The notes below the pieces were generated by a model, which had not been told where the DNA came from, ran no database searches, and worked only from the letters and a program-made list of their open reading frames with translations. From Ligustrum vulgare (Eukaryota; Streptophyta; Magnoliopsida; Lamiales; Oleaceae), in contig OY743170.1 of assembly GCA_963555705.1 (NCBI GenBank), forward strand, positions 31,137,362 to 31,201,361: a stretch of 64,000 bases of DNA, written 5' to 3'. Both the position numbers and the translations under genes were made by a program. Below, piece by piece: positions 43,234 through 53,430 of this stretch; the first letter of the stretch is position 1, and each line of letters opens with the position of its first letter.

Positions 43234-43822
43234 TGTTGGGAATTACATGTCGATTCTCTCTTCTTTAATCCACAGGATTTTTTAATGTTCAAAGTAAAAT
43301 AAGCAAACAAAAAAATAATAAGAACAGAAATTTTGGATCGTCGAGGCCTTTCAATAAATAATAAATTGTTACAATTATATAGAATTTCTCATTCACCAAC
43401 TGAATCCTACATACCACAGAGAAAATACTAACAACGAGTTATTATCCATTATAAGTTTTTACCCTTTGAATTATCTCACAAAGAGTTCCCAATAAACTAC
43501 AAAGATAAAGCTCACAATTTTCTCTCTATTTGGTCATAATATGGTACTCTTGATGTACAATTAATTGGCTCCTCAACACATATTTATAGGTAAACATAAT
43601 CTAAAAACATGTATTACTTGTACCCCAAGATATTTCCTTATTGAAATAGAATAACCAGAATAAAGTCTTTTATTTTCTTTCCTTTTCCTCACACCTTTAA
43701 CTTGGTCTCCAAGTTAACCACTTTAACAAGAAAATCAATTGTTCAAGATATTTTTTGGTCAAAATCCAACACACAAAATCTTTGCTCGATTTTGTAAGTT
43801 GCCACGACTCGTGTCCCCAACA
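43234..43822 (-). repeat. Probable solo LTR, copia-like
   Basis: 589 bp from TGTTGGGAATTAC to GTGTCCCCAACA, terminal 7-bp inverted repeat TGTTGGG/CCC(C)AACA. On the minus strand a TATA box, CCTATAAATATGTG, lies at about 43577-43590. Flanks (CACAA and TCACA) do not form a clean duplication, so the solo LTR call is tentative. Confidence 0.6.
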
Positions 43823-44098
43823 TCACACGTCACTATTTATGCCCTGTTAGATCATACATTATTACCCATGTTTCACGTCAGATCATGCATCAACATTATT
43901 ATTTATTTTTTACATTTTCCTAATTGAGGAATCATTGGAAAATAAAACAACAAGTATGAAAAATGAGTAATAACCCATTCACTATAATTATTTATTCATG
44001 TTACGAATAAAACGATATTTTATGTTATTCCTAAAACGTTGCAAATCCTAAACAACTCCAAAATTTTAAATAAGTATAGATAACGAGTAATTTTAGGA
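43823..44098. other. Short AT-rich spacer
   Basis: No gene or repeat recognised between the putative copia LTR and the fold-back element. Confidence 0.5.
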
Positions 44099-44384
44099 AG
44101 ACAGTTTTTGAGGACATTTTTAAGTGACATTGTAACATTTCACACATTCATTGATTGGGTGGTGAAAATAACTACGCACGACTTAATTTTTCACCATTCA
44201 ATGAATATGTGACATGTCACAGTGTCTGATGTGATCCGAACCAGGCATCGAAAGGCGAAGTCGAGCCATCGACAATATGACAATGATCTACGTGCAAAAT
44301 GAAGCAAGTTCCGTGTCGGGGTCGAGCCGAGAAGAGGGACGGATCAAGCCGAGCCGAGAAAACAAAATTGTTTATGCAGAAAGG

Positions 44385-44650
44385 GCATTACGGCCGTAAT
44401 GGAAATCCTTCACGGCCGTAACACATATAATCACGGCCGTAAAGTATCACGGCCGTAATCAATTGTCGAAGAAAAAAGGAAAATTGCAGCAGAACGAGGC
44501 TTACGGCCGTAAGCTTGGAAGTTACGGCCGTAACATTCAAACAGGGACATTTTCACGACCGTAAGAATTTAATCACGGCTGTAACTGATGGTACAGTTTT
44601 GATCAGAAAGGTGATTACGGCCGTAAAAGAATTATTCACGGCCGTAAACA
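44385..44650. repeat. Paired CACGGCCGTAA palindromes in LTR U3
   Basis: Ten copies of (T/C)ACGGCCGTAA or one-base variants, mostly in pairs 16-22 bp apart. Each contains CGGCCG in otherwise AT-rich DNA. Confidence 0.95.
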
Positions 44651-44890
44651 AGCTGGCCAGATTTTCCGGAATTTTCCATTATTTTATTTCCTTTTTCTGT
44701 TTTGGTTATTTTCCTATTTTAGAATTTTAGTCTAATTAGAATTCTATTTTGAGTAAATTAGATGATAGGTTATTTTGCTTATTTATATGCTTTTTCAATT
44801 CATTGTAAAAAGACAAGTTTGAGTTGATTAATAAAATTTGTGAGAGGATTCTCCAAAATTGAGAGGTTGAGTTTATTCCCTTTTTCTTGA

Positions 44891-45012
44891 ACTTATCAAA
44901 GATCCGATCTTTGTGGCGTTCTTCCAGCAAACTTAACAAATATTCGCAAGAATATTTGTGGCGTTTCCAAATTCGATACTTATCAAGGAAATTGACAAGT
45001 CCTTGTGGCGTT
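44891..45012 (+). other. Three tandem stem-loop modules in LTR leader
   Basis: Modules at 44891-44920, 44931-44965 and 44978-45012 follow one plan: ACTTAxCAA, stem-loop, TTG, TGGCGTT. Stems are CAAAGATC/GATCTTTG, CAAATATTC/GAATATTTG (loop GCAA) and CAAGGA/TCCTTG. One comparable module (CAAAGG/CCTTTG) occurs in the CRM-like LTRs at 26100-26133 and 32267-32300 on the minus strand. Confidence 0.85.
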
Positions 45013-45230
45013 CACCAATCTTGGTTCTTCAATCCGCATCGCCATAAATTGCGTCGTGATTGTCGGGTCAAGGCTTTACCGTCGTTCTATCCTTATTTTT
45101 CGTTGTTTGTCTTGTGTCGATCTGATCTAGATCTATCATAGGGTTTTATATTTCGTTATTCCGCGTTTTCGACGAGATTTCCCAACTGGAATCGCGTCAG
45201 TGTCACTTAAAAATGTCCCAAAAAATGTCT

Positions 45231-46188
45231 ACTTATAATTATTGATAAATAACAAAGTAATCCCCCAAGGTAGCTTACAATTTATTCTCCTTCATGTCCA
45301 TGATACAAGCAGTAAGATATGGAATCAGGGACACAAAACATTAAAGCAAGCATATAAATATATTAATAGAAACTTTCCTGTTATCACCACAATGATACAA
45401 AAATCTTGAACATAAATTTTTGCAACTCTACGATAGAAACATCTTAAAATAAATTGATGGGAATATCTTTCAATGGATAAATTTATAAGAACATTTGAAT
45501 CTTTTCATGCATGGGAAAATTCAATTTTCTACAAGCAATTTATGAAATACTGCAGATAAAAACTACCGAACTTGAGTCAAAATACAAGAAAAAAAGAAAA
45601 AGAACCATGAATCCAAGAATCCTTTTTGAGAATTCACTGAATAAACTTCAACTATGCTTAAAAAATTTCAGCAACTACATAGCTAACTAAGAATGCGAAA
45701 TTCTAACTTTAGAAGGATATGAAATTTTAGAATTTGTAGAGCTACGTAAATGGCTAAATCTACCACATAGCTACATGTTAACCACTAAAAGTTTATATAT
45801 ATTATTAGAGAGGGTCAGGTGTATTCATTCAAATTTAATCTTCAAACCGCCCTCTCACATACAGACCTAGGCAGTGATAGACATGAATAATCTTCTCTAA
45901 CAAGCTTAAGTTTTTAGACAGGTGTCATGCAACAACCCACATATTTAGTTTTAAAGTCAAACTTTTATTGGTCGAAATTAGATGTAGAATAGTCAAGTCA
46001 AATAAGGATTTAAGTTGAAGAAACAATATTATTGGGACTTAAATTGTAAAGACGAAAGTGTGAGGGTTTAGATAATAGAAGATGGAAATTTAAAGATTTA
46101 GTTTTCAATTATTGGAAGTTAGGATTGAATGTCATATTATTTGAAGATGTAACGCATCAAATTCTAAATGCTCTGAACGTCACGTAAT
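45231..46188. other. AT-rich interval, nothing recognised
   Basis: No coding motif, inverted repeat or duplicated block seen over about 950 bp. Confidence 0.5.
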
Positions 46189-47622
46189 TGATAAGTGTAT
46201 TTTATACACTTATTTATATGTGAACGAAGCAATTGAATGAAATAATGTACAATTGGACGATATTTGGAACTTAATTGGACAATATGGAAGTTGTTGAAAT
46301 CAAATGGGAAACATCCTGGTGCTAAAGTGAAGAAATCAAGATTTGGAGGAACAAATTGAAGAAGTTGAGAGTTGAAATGAGCTAATTGAGAGGATTCTAA
46401 AGTATGGGGACAAAAATGCTTCAATTGAAAGTGGAGGACTGAAGTTGCAAATAAAAGTCAAGGACCTACTTAAACTAATTTCGAAGTTTGAAATTGCATA
46501 AGAAATCAGAACTGAGCGGCCTCACTAAGTATTAGGGCGCAGACGCACGCACAAAAGTTAAATAGTTTGAACGGGTTTTCATATAACCGCGCGACCGCAC
46601 AACGTTTGCCTGCGCGGATGCACAGTTTTCCGAATAGGCTGCGGGTTAGACTTTTTGCTTGATTTTCATTAAGTTTTCCTCCTTTTTCCACTAGGTTTTT
46701 CCAAAACCTATATATACAACATTTGAGACACGAATTCTAGACCTTTGCCTCACCTAAGAACATCATAAAATTGAGATTTCAATGTCAAATTCTTGAGAGA
46801 TTGAAGCAAAGCAAAGGGCGAGGTTTGAAGATTACAAAAATTGAATCTTGGTGCATGCTTTCCTTTCTTCTATGTTATTTTCAATGAATGCCTATTTTAA
46901 TTGTTTTTGTTATTTAATCATGATTTGTAACTAAACTCTCATGTTGGGATGAACAATGCAACCTAACTTTATTATTTTAATTCCAAATTCGGTTGTTTTA
47001 ATGATTCATTGCATGTATTGATTTTATTTTGAGTTTAATGCATGAATTAATTGGCCACTAATTCTTGATTTCATGGTTTGCTTTCATAAACTGAGAGGTG
47101 AGCTAACAAACTAGACTTCAGAATAAATCTAATTATTGGACAAGAGATAGAGACATACTTTTGTTACTATCGCAGCCGTGTGTGAATGCTTGTGATCTAT
47201 GCATGGATCTTGATAAGGAATAATTCGAGCCCTCTGTAGAGATACACGGTTGACTTATTTAGGTATAATTGATTTACACTCGAGAGAGGAATCTCAATAT
47301 ACATGAGTGAATTCGACTGAATGCGTATTTAGGAAATAAAACTGGAGTTTAAGTTAATTTAATTGGATATGTGAAATCGTGAATCACAACTACTCTACAA
47401 TTTTTTTTAAAAACAAAACAGTCTTGTGATTTATTCATTTAGTTTATTTCATTAGTTTAATTTAAAAAACAAAAAACTAGTCATTTGTTCAAATAAGGTT
47501 TAGAATTAATCAATTTCGGTAATTAATAGCAGCCCTCGTCGGAATGATAATCCGGACTCTTAGGTTCACTTTATTACTTTTCACGATACATACACTTGTG
47601 AGGATATTTTGCATTGAAAATA
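46189..47622 (+). repeat. Athila-type LTR remnant (probable solo LTR)
   Basis: Begins TGATAAGTGTATTTTATACACTTA-like, comparable to TGTTGAGTGCATTTTAAATG at the start of the Athila LTR at 56811. It shares in order a U3 phrase (TATGGGGACAAAAATG, GGAGGACTGAAGTTGCA), a CpG-rich patch (46520-46630), CATGTTGGGATGAACAATGC, GAGATAGAGACATA, CACTCGAGAGAGG and CGGACTC near the 3' end. The end is set at ATATTTTGCA but the U5 terminus and a target duplication are not clear. No primer site or internal domain follows. Confidence 0.7.
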
Positions 47623-49420
47623 AGGTGAGCAATCATCCTTTCAAACAAACTTTCAAAAATATAAACAAGTAGAAAATAACTGAAATTCAATTTGCATAAT
47701 TTTATTAAATGACTCAAGCGGTCAACAATCTAAATTTGAAATAAACTTGACAAAATAATAGGGTCATTACCTTAAATAAATTATTCAAAAAAAAAAAAAA
47801 GGTCTTTAGTAGCCACTGTCATATGCCTCAATACAATTGATGCCACGCCCTTGCACGCCACCACCATCACCATAGCCCCCGCCACAAATGCTTAGATCTG
47901 GAAATGTGCAGCCCCATCACAACACTTACCAATTTAGAAGAAGAAAGATAATAAATAAAATAAAAAAAACAGAATCAAGATCCAAAATGATGCAACAGCG
48001 CGCCACCAGTCGTCGACGTCACACAACCACCACCGTCTCCACATCACCATCTCACAGACAGTCACACAACCACCGCATCTCAACGCCGCTGCCACCAAAA
48101 CGATGCAGCAGCGCCCTGCCATCGCCGACAGTTACCACCGGTCACCACCAGTCACACAACCACCACTATCTCCACGTCACCATCCCACCGCCAGTCACTC
48201 AACCATCACCATCTCGACGCCATCGCCTCAAAGCCGCCGCCGCAGGCTTGTGCCACAAGTGGTTGCAGCGGTGAGCTTGCCACCGCGCATCAGAAGCAAT
48301 GGGTGCGGGACCAACCAGAAGCCACACCACCACCGCCGTTAGAAACTGCACAACCTGTACCACCAAAACCTCACAGCCGCACAACCATATTTCAAAAGCA
48401 CATTTTCTCTGAATGAGCAGCAGCATCGTCTCCGTTGAAGAAAGTGGTGGCATCGTCGACGTTGAAGAACATAATAGATGCGTGTGTGAGAAAATGAAAG
48501 GGTGGGAAAGAGAGCTATGGAGGCGTCAGGCTTGTGAAGTGATAAAATAGAATTAGGTTTAGGGTCATTTAATATAATATTATTATATTATTAATATATA
48601 GTTTAATATAATATTATTATCACCTGAATTTTGAGTTTTTTCAAGTTTGGTCTCATATTTGAATTTGGTTTTTAAAAAACAGGTTACCTTGTAATTTCCA
48701 CATAATAATAAGATTAAAATTAGAAGTTTGGTCTTAAAATAATTTGGATCCAAAATACAAAAAATTCGGGCATCAACCACTAATGAATTTGGACAACCTT
48801 TAAATTGAAAATTGGATCAAAACTTTCATAGATTTTAAATTAATCTTATTGACTTAAAAATAATTAACATGGCTAAATGAGTGTGCTAATTTTAGAAAAA
48901 TAGTGACCGTTAAGATTGGAGGGTACTAGCAACAAGTTCTGTAAAACTAACTTTTAAAATCGAAATTTCTCAGTAGTTACAACCTTCCCCACTAAAAATA
49001 ATTCCGTCCTAAAAATTTCTACTTAAATGATTTGGAAGGCCTGGGTATTTCGCAAAAATGTCTTCTTCCATTTCTAGGTTTTCCTTAGTTAAATTAAGAG
49101 GACATACAAATGAAATCATTAATTTATTTCAAATTATGCTCAAACTCGTTTCCTAGATGAATACAAGCTCTTTCTTCACTAAGTTCTCATAAAAATAATC
49201 TCACGTATCTAAATAATTTTTCAAGTCTAAAGATACTTTCTTTACCTCGGAGTCGGGGAAGCAGGCGATGGCAATGACAAATTTAATTAAATAAAATATA
49301 TTTTTTTTTGAGAATATCTTTTGAAAACTTGCAAGTCTACATAAATGAAGACCTAAATTCCAAACACTAACGTCATGTCATCCTTTCAAACTAACTTTCA
49401 AAAATATAAACGAGCAGAAA
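47623..49420 (-). pseudogene. Minus-strand chromovirus 3' end and LTR remnant
   Basis: On the minus strand 49100-49020 encodes ENLEMEEDIFAKYPGL, like the final residues of Tekay-type integrase (compare REDEMRAKYPHLF at 56770-56805). This is followed by a post-pol phrase, a polypurine tract (AGTGGGGAAGG at about 48987-48997) and an LTR start TTGTAACTACTGAG. The LTR would run left to about 47635, where CATCCTTTCAAACAAACTTT is repeated at 49378 just before the plus-strand Tekay-like element. This suggests the 5' LTR of this element was split by that insertion. Most internal sequence is gone. Confidence 0.55.
47800..48555. other. CAC/CCG-rich segment inside the LTR remnant
   Basis: A locally GC-rich block with many CACCAC and CATCACCAC runs. 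The plus-strand frame 47888-48274 and overlapping frames on both strands are rich in His, Ser, Thr and Pro and match no domain. It may be an insertion or captured leader; composition alone gives the open frames. Confidence 0.4.
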
Positions 49421-51913
49421 TGTAAGATCGCTTTTCAGTTTTCGTGCAATTTTAAATTTCACGTAATACTCATGTGAATGTTATTATAAATTATAAATTT
49501 ATGATCTTTAATGTCTATAATTTGAATTATTTTGCAATTGAAGGACTTGGACACCGTATCGCTCAATGTGCCAATTAGAAAATTATAATTTGTTCACGTG
49601 CAATTTTATGTAATTAATTAATTAAATTTTTTTCCTAGGCATACTAATTTCTATTCATTGTGTTAAATTGAAACTTTATTGGCAATTGGAAATAAATGGA
49701 ACTTACGCTATTTAAATATGCAAAGGAGGGAATTTGATGGACCAATTCGCAAATTTCAAAAGATTAAATTTAAACCTAAACCTAAACCCTCATTATCTCT
49801 CTCCCTCACTCACGACTCTCATCTCCCTCTCTCACGACCTCGCTCTCTCTCATTCACACACCCGCGCACACAGAGGTTTACACACACCCGCTCACACACA
49901 TATACAATCTCATATGTTGAATTGTATGTATATATTGATGTATATAGGGATTTAATGTAAGTATATATGTATTTTTCTCACATTTTCAGATTTTAGTTTT
50001 TGTTTGATTTCGAATTATACCATAAATTAAGGATTTAATGATGTTTATGTGTGTGAGTATTGATGTATATGAATGTGTATATTATTATCTATGTATAGGT
50101 GTATGTAAATATGTAAATTTTGGATTTTTATGTGGGCGTATATACATATTCAGATTTTTGGCTATGAAAATAAAATTTTCAGATTTGGGACTTATGAAAT
50201 TTTGATTCATTGATGTGCTATAATATTAAATTTGAGGTTTGAATGTATGTATATATGATCATGTATATGTATATGAGTATTTAAACAACATGTGTGATTT
50301 TGAAATTTTGGGATAATGGTATAAAAGAGTAAACTTTAACATTTAAGGAACAAGTTAGTTTAAATTGAATTTATGTTCAAAGTTATTAATTTGTAGTTTA
50401 AGATTATTTTTGGAATAAGTAGTGCCTAATTTTGACTTGTGAAAATTGATAAGTAAGATTTCAAATTTGTCCTTGAATTTAATATATTACTTCGAATATG
50501 ATATTATATGATTCTAGACATGTTTGAATCAAATTGTGAGTCACATAGAAGTTTTAACCTCGGTTAATAGTGTTGTTTAGTGTTAAAAGAATAGTTAATG
50601 TTTTGGACTAAGAGTTATATCTGTGAATGGATGGACATAACTAGGATTGTGGGTACGTTGACGTTACTAGCAAACAAGTACTTCCGCTAGCAATTTAAGA
50701 CGGTAAATCATAAGGACGTCAAGTAAGTAAACTTCCCCCTATTTTTATCAAAGTTGAATGTAAATGTGAAATTAATGTGTAAACGACTGTCTTGCAACTT
50801 ACTTGCTTTGATGAATTTCGTTTACCTTATGAAAGTATATGTTATTAAGGAAATGTTCAAGCATGCACGTTATCATGTCATTACATCATTAAGCATACAT
50901 TGGCATCGAAATGGGAAAGTCAAATGTTTTAATGAAAGGAATGTGTCAAAGTGCAGATTTTGTCAAAATTTATGTATCCCAAGTTTTTTTTAAGAAAGAA
51001 TAGGTGTATTTCTAGTTCATGAAAGATACGAGTGGGAAATGGGGCACGGGGGACCGGCGTACCCGAATGTAATGAGCGCATTGCAGTGGAATGAAGTGAA
51101 TGAGTCGCTTTGCGGTGGAATAAAGTGAATGAGCCGCTTTGCGATGGAATGAATGTTAACCGCTTTGCGCTTTTACTTGTAAATGTGATCGGTTCCAAAT
51201 ACGAATTACCTGCTGTTATCTGATTGACTATAAGTTACATCAAGTGAGCTCACGATGGAAATGAAGTAAAAGTTTTGAAATGTCAAGTGAAAGTTTGAAA
51301 AGTTTGAAAGTTGGGAAAGGTTAAAGTGAATGGGGATACATACTTCAAATTTTTAAAACATTTCATGCCATAAGCATGCATTCATGCATAAAGTTTACTT
51401 ACTGAGCTTTAGCTCACCCCAATCCCTCCCCAACATTTCAGGTGATGAAAGTTAGGTGATTCGAGGGGAGCACTTGGCGGCTGACTCAGACAGTACCCGT
51501 TGTCACCCTTATTTAATAAAGTTAAATTTATTTAAGATATCATTTAAATTATTTTTTATTCATTTTTTTTATTATGGTTTGGTTGAAGTTAACTTCGAAT
51601 GAAGAGAGGTGTCGCATTAATGATTTAACTACTTACTATTTCATTTGTCAATGTCTACTGTTTTTGGAAATTTTATGTTGAGGAGTTTGGGGATTAACTG
51701 AATTGGTTTTCGCGATGATGAATATAGTTGAGATTTGGTTGATCTTGTTTAAATTTTTATGTCAGTTATGTTGTCCCTCTACAATTGTTAAGTCCAATTT
51801 ATAGAGGAGACTCTGCCGAAATTTTTGTAAAATTTTATAATAGATAAATGAAAAATTTAATGTGTAAACGATTTAACACACCTAGGTTTTAGATTTTTAA
51901 ACTTGGGTGTTAC
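49421..51913 (+). repeat. 5' LTR of the Tekay-like element
   Basis: About 2.49 kb, TGTAAGATCG to TTGGGTGTTACA. Long LTRs of this size fit the Tekay/Del lineage. It contains CT-rich and CAC-rich tracts (49795-49900), short repeats with GAATGA(G)xCGCTTTGCG (51065-51175), the phrase CTCACCCCAATCCCTCCCCA before a GGTGATGA block, and the GGAGACTCTGCCGAAATTTT motif (51805-51825). The left boundary is inferred from the TG start and the interrupted LTR remnant next to it. Confidence 0.75.
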
Positions 51914-51917
51914 ATTT

Positions 51918-51929
51918 TTGGTATCAGAG
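51918..51929 (+). other. Primer binding site, initiator-Met tRNA (Tekay-like)
   Basis: TGGTATCAGAGC, four bases after the LTR terminal CA. Confidence 0.93.
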
Positions 51930-52148
51930 CTAAGAGTTTTAAAAGCGATTCTGTAGACTTTAAAATGTTTACTTGAAATTGTTCAGGTACTGAGTCACAC
52001 CTCAAGTGCATCCTCCTCGATCATCTGGTAAGTTAATTTTGCTTAAATTATCATATGTCAAGTGATGCTGCTAATATTGAAATTTCATACACATTGATAT
52101 GTTGTACTATATTTTAAACAAGATGTTTTATTCTCTCCTATTTTAGAA

Positions 52149-53045
52149 ATGGCTCGCACTAGACGTAGCAACACTCAAGGGAGAACTTCTCAAACTCTGA
52201 ATGAAGGGACGGACCGTAATACTGTCCCTTCAGATACTCCGGTAATTGTGAAGGGAGCAACGGACCGTAATACTGCCCCTTCAGGAACCCCGATAATTTT
52301 GAATGAAGGGACAGGCAATAACACTGCCCCTTCCGCCACTCTGACGGTTGTGGAGGCCTTGGTACAAGCATTAACTACGTTGGGACAAGCAAGTCAGCCT
52401 AGGACTAACGAGACACGTGGGCATGGGAGGATATCAGAATTGAAGAGGCTGTCTCCACCATCCTTTGCTGGAACCACTGACCCCCTCGAGGCTGAAAAGT
52501 GGTTAACTGAAATGCAGAAAGCCTTCAGGGTTATGGGATGCACCGACGAGGAGAAGGTTAACTTTGCCGCATACATGCTTCAGGGCGGTGCATATGATTG
52601 GTGGCTGATGGTTCAGCGCCAACATGAAAATAACACTGATCCTTTTACTTGGGAGATGTTTACTACGGCATTCAATGAAAAGTAGTTTCCCAAGAGTCTC
52701 CCCCAGCAGAAGGAGGGAGAATTTCTGAGACTAGTGCAAGGGAACAGACCAGTTACGGAATATGAGGCAGAATTTGCTATACTGGCTTAGTTCGCTACAA
52801 ACTTAGTGGATACTGAAGAGAGAAGGTCTAGGCGCTTTGAAGAAGGACTTAAACCACAAATCAAACAGGCCGTGATCCCTTTTGAGCTCACTACTTATAG
52901 AGAGGTGATCAACAAATCCCTGTTGGTGGAAAGAGCTTTAGCCATAGATGGAGAAGAAAATAAAACTCAATCCTTTAGCCAGAAATTCAAGGGTGGAAAT
53001 TCAAAGGGGTGGAATAACAAGGGACATAAATGGAGGAATGACTAG
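52149..53045 (+). pseudogene. Tekay-like gag with internal stops
   Basis: Begins MARTRRSNTQGR. A tandem Thr/Asn-rich repeat follows, with three units of about 60 bp encoding EGTDRNTVPSDTP-like peptides. The Retrotrans_gag domain then reads LKRLSPPSFAGTTDPLEAEK, FRVMGCTDEEKVNFAAYMLQ, YDWWLMVQR and, past a TAG at 52683, FPKSLPQQKEGEFLRLVQGN. A second TAG lies at 52788 and RRFEEGLKPQIKQAV continues to a third at 53043. Forms the particle in intact relatives. All pieces are in the same frame, so breaks are by substitution only. Confidence 0.9.
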
Positions 53046-53319
53046 GGAAGTAATAAAAATCACCAACCTAATAAGCAGCAGAGGATGACTTGCCCGAAGT
53101 GTGGAAAGGAATACTTGCGTGAGTGTTTGTTGGGTAAATGAGTATGCTTTAAATGTGGGACGCCTGGACATTTTGCAAATGATTGTAAGGGCTTCTGCTA
53201 TAACTGCGAGAAACTAGGACATCTAGCTAAGGATTGTAGAGAGAAAACGAAGACTACCCGAGCAAGGGTCTATACAATGTCTAAGAAGGAAGTTAAAGAC
53301 ACATCCACCGTGGTATCAG
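53046..53319 (+). pseudogene. Zinc knuckles of the Tekay-like gag
   Basis: In frame with gag: a degenerate knuckle starting CPKCGKEYL, then after a stop [14 protein letters not shown] and [14 protein letters not shown], two intact C-X2-C-X4-H-X4-C motifs that bind RNA. Leads to protease after a candidate intron. Confidence 0.85.
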
Positions 53320-53430
53320 GTATTTTAAATTTTATTTACTACATTTTTCCCTTCTGTCTTTACATCTCGTACCATTCTAGGAAAATTATGAACATGCATA
53401 TATCTATAGAAGTATAATCTATTGTGGTAG
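53320..53430 (+). other. Candidate in-frame intron or insertion before protease
   Basis: 111 bp that interrupt continuous coding resemblance (VVSG before, TVYVYGKL after). It starts GTATTTTA, ends TTGTGGTAG, contains a stop and has a T-rich 5' half. Both edges have GGTA, so it could be a GT-AG intron or a small insertion. Confidence 0.5.

Larger units (their letters stand above)
44227..45199 (+). repeat. CRM-related solo LTR (TSD GTGTC)
   Basis: 973 bp from TGATGTGATCC to ATCGCGTCA, flanked by GTGTC at 44222-44226 and 45200-45204. It shares U5 phrases with the CRM-like LTRs read in sense: CTTGTGGCGTT, ATCCGCATCG, TTGCGTCGTGA and GTCGGG. It carries ten TTACGGCCGTAA-type palindromes (44385-44650), a TATA-like box (44779-44790), AATAAA near 44829 and three stem-loop modules (44891-45012). 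No internal region, so it is a solo LTR in plus orientation. Confidence 0.9.
44099..45230. mobile_element. Fold-back MITE split by a solo LTR
   Basis: The left arm 44099-44166 (AGACAGTTTTTGAGGACATT, TTTAAGTGACA, CATTCATTGATTGG) is complementary to a right arm made of 44184-44226 plus 45205-45230 (TGAATATGTGACATGTCACA then ACTTAAAAATGTCCC). Joined across the LTR insertion the MITE is about 154 bp, nearly all inverted repeat. No coding capacity; superfamily not assigned. Confidence 0.85.

Noticed and set aside
47888..48453. Overlapping His/Pro/Ser-rich frames on both strands
   Set aside because: CAC/CCG-rich composition suppresses stops; no domain, and open in several frames at once.
49795..49960. 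Ser/Leu/His-rich frames in the Tekay-like LTR
   Set aside because: CT-rich and CAC-rich low-complexity LTR sequence.
51918..51929. tRNA-like sequences (TGGTATCAGAGC, TGGCGCCGTTGCCGGGGAT)
   Set aside because: They are primer binding sites complementary to tRNA 3' ends, not tRNA genes; no cloverleaf around them.
53424..53430. ATG-type start of the protease frame at 53424
   Set aside because: The start is GTG/TTG-like inside a candidate intron; the protease is part of a gag-pol polyprotein, not a separate gene.
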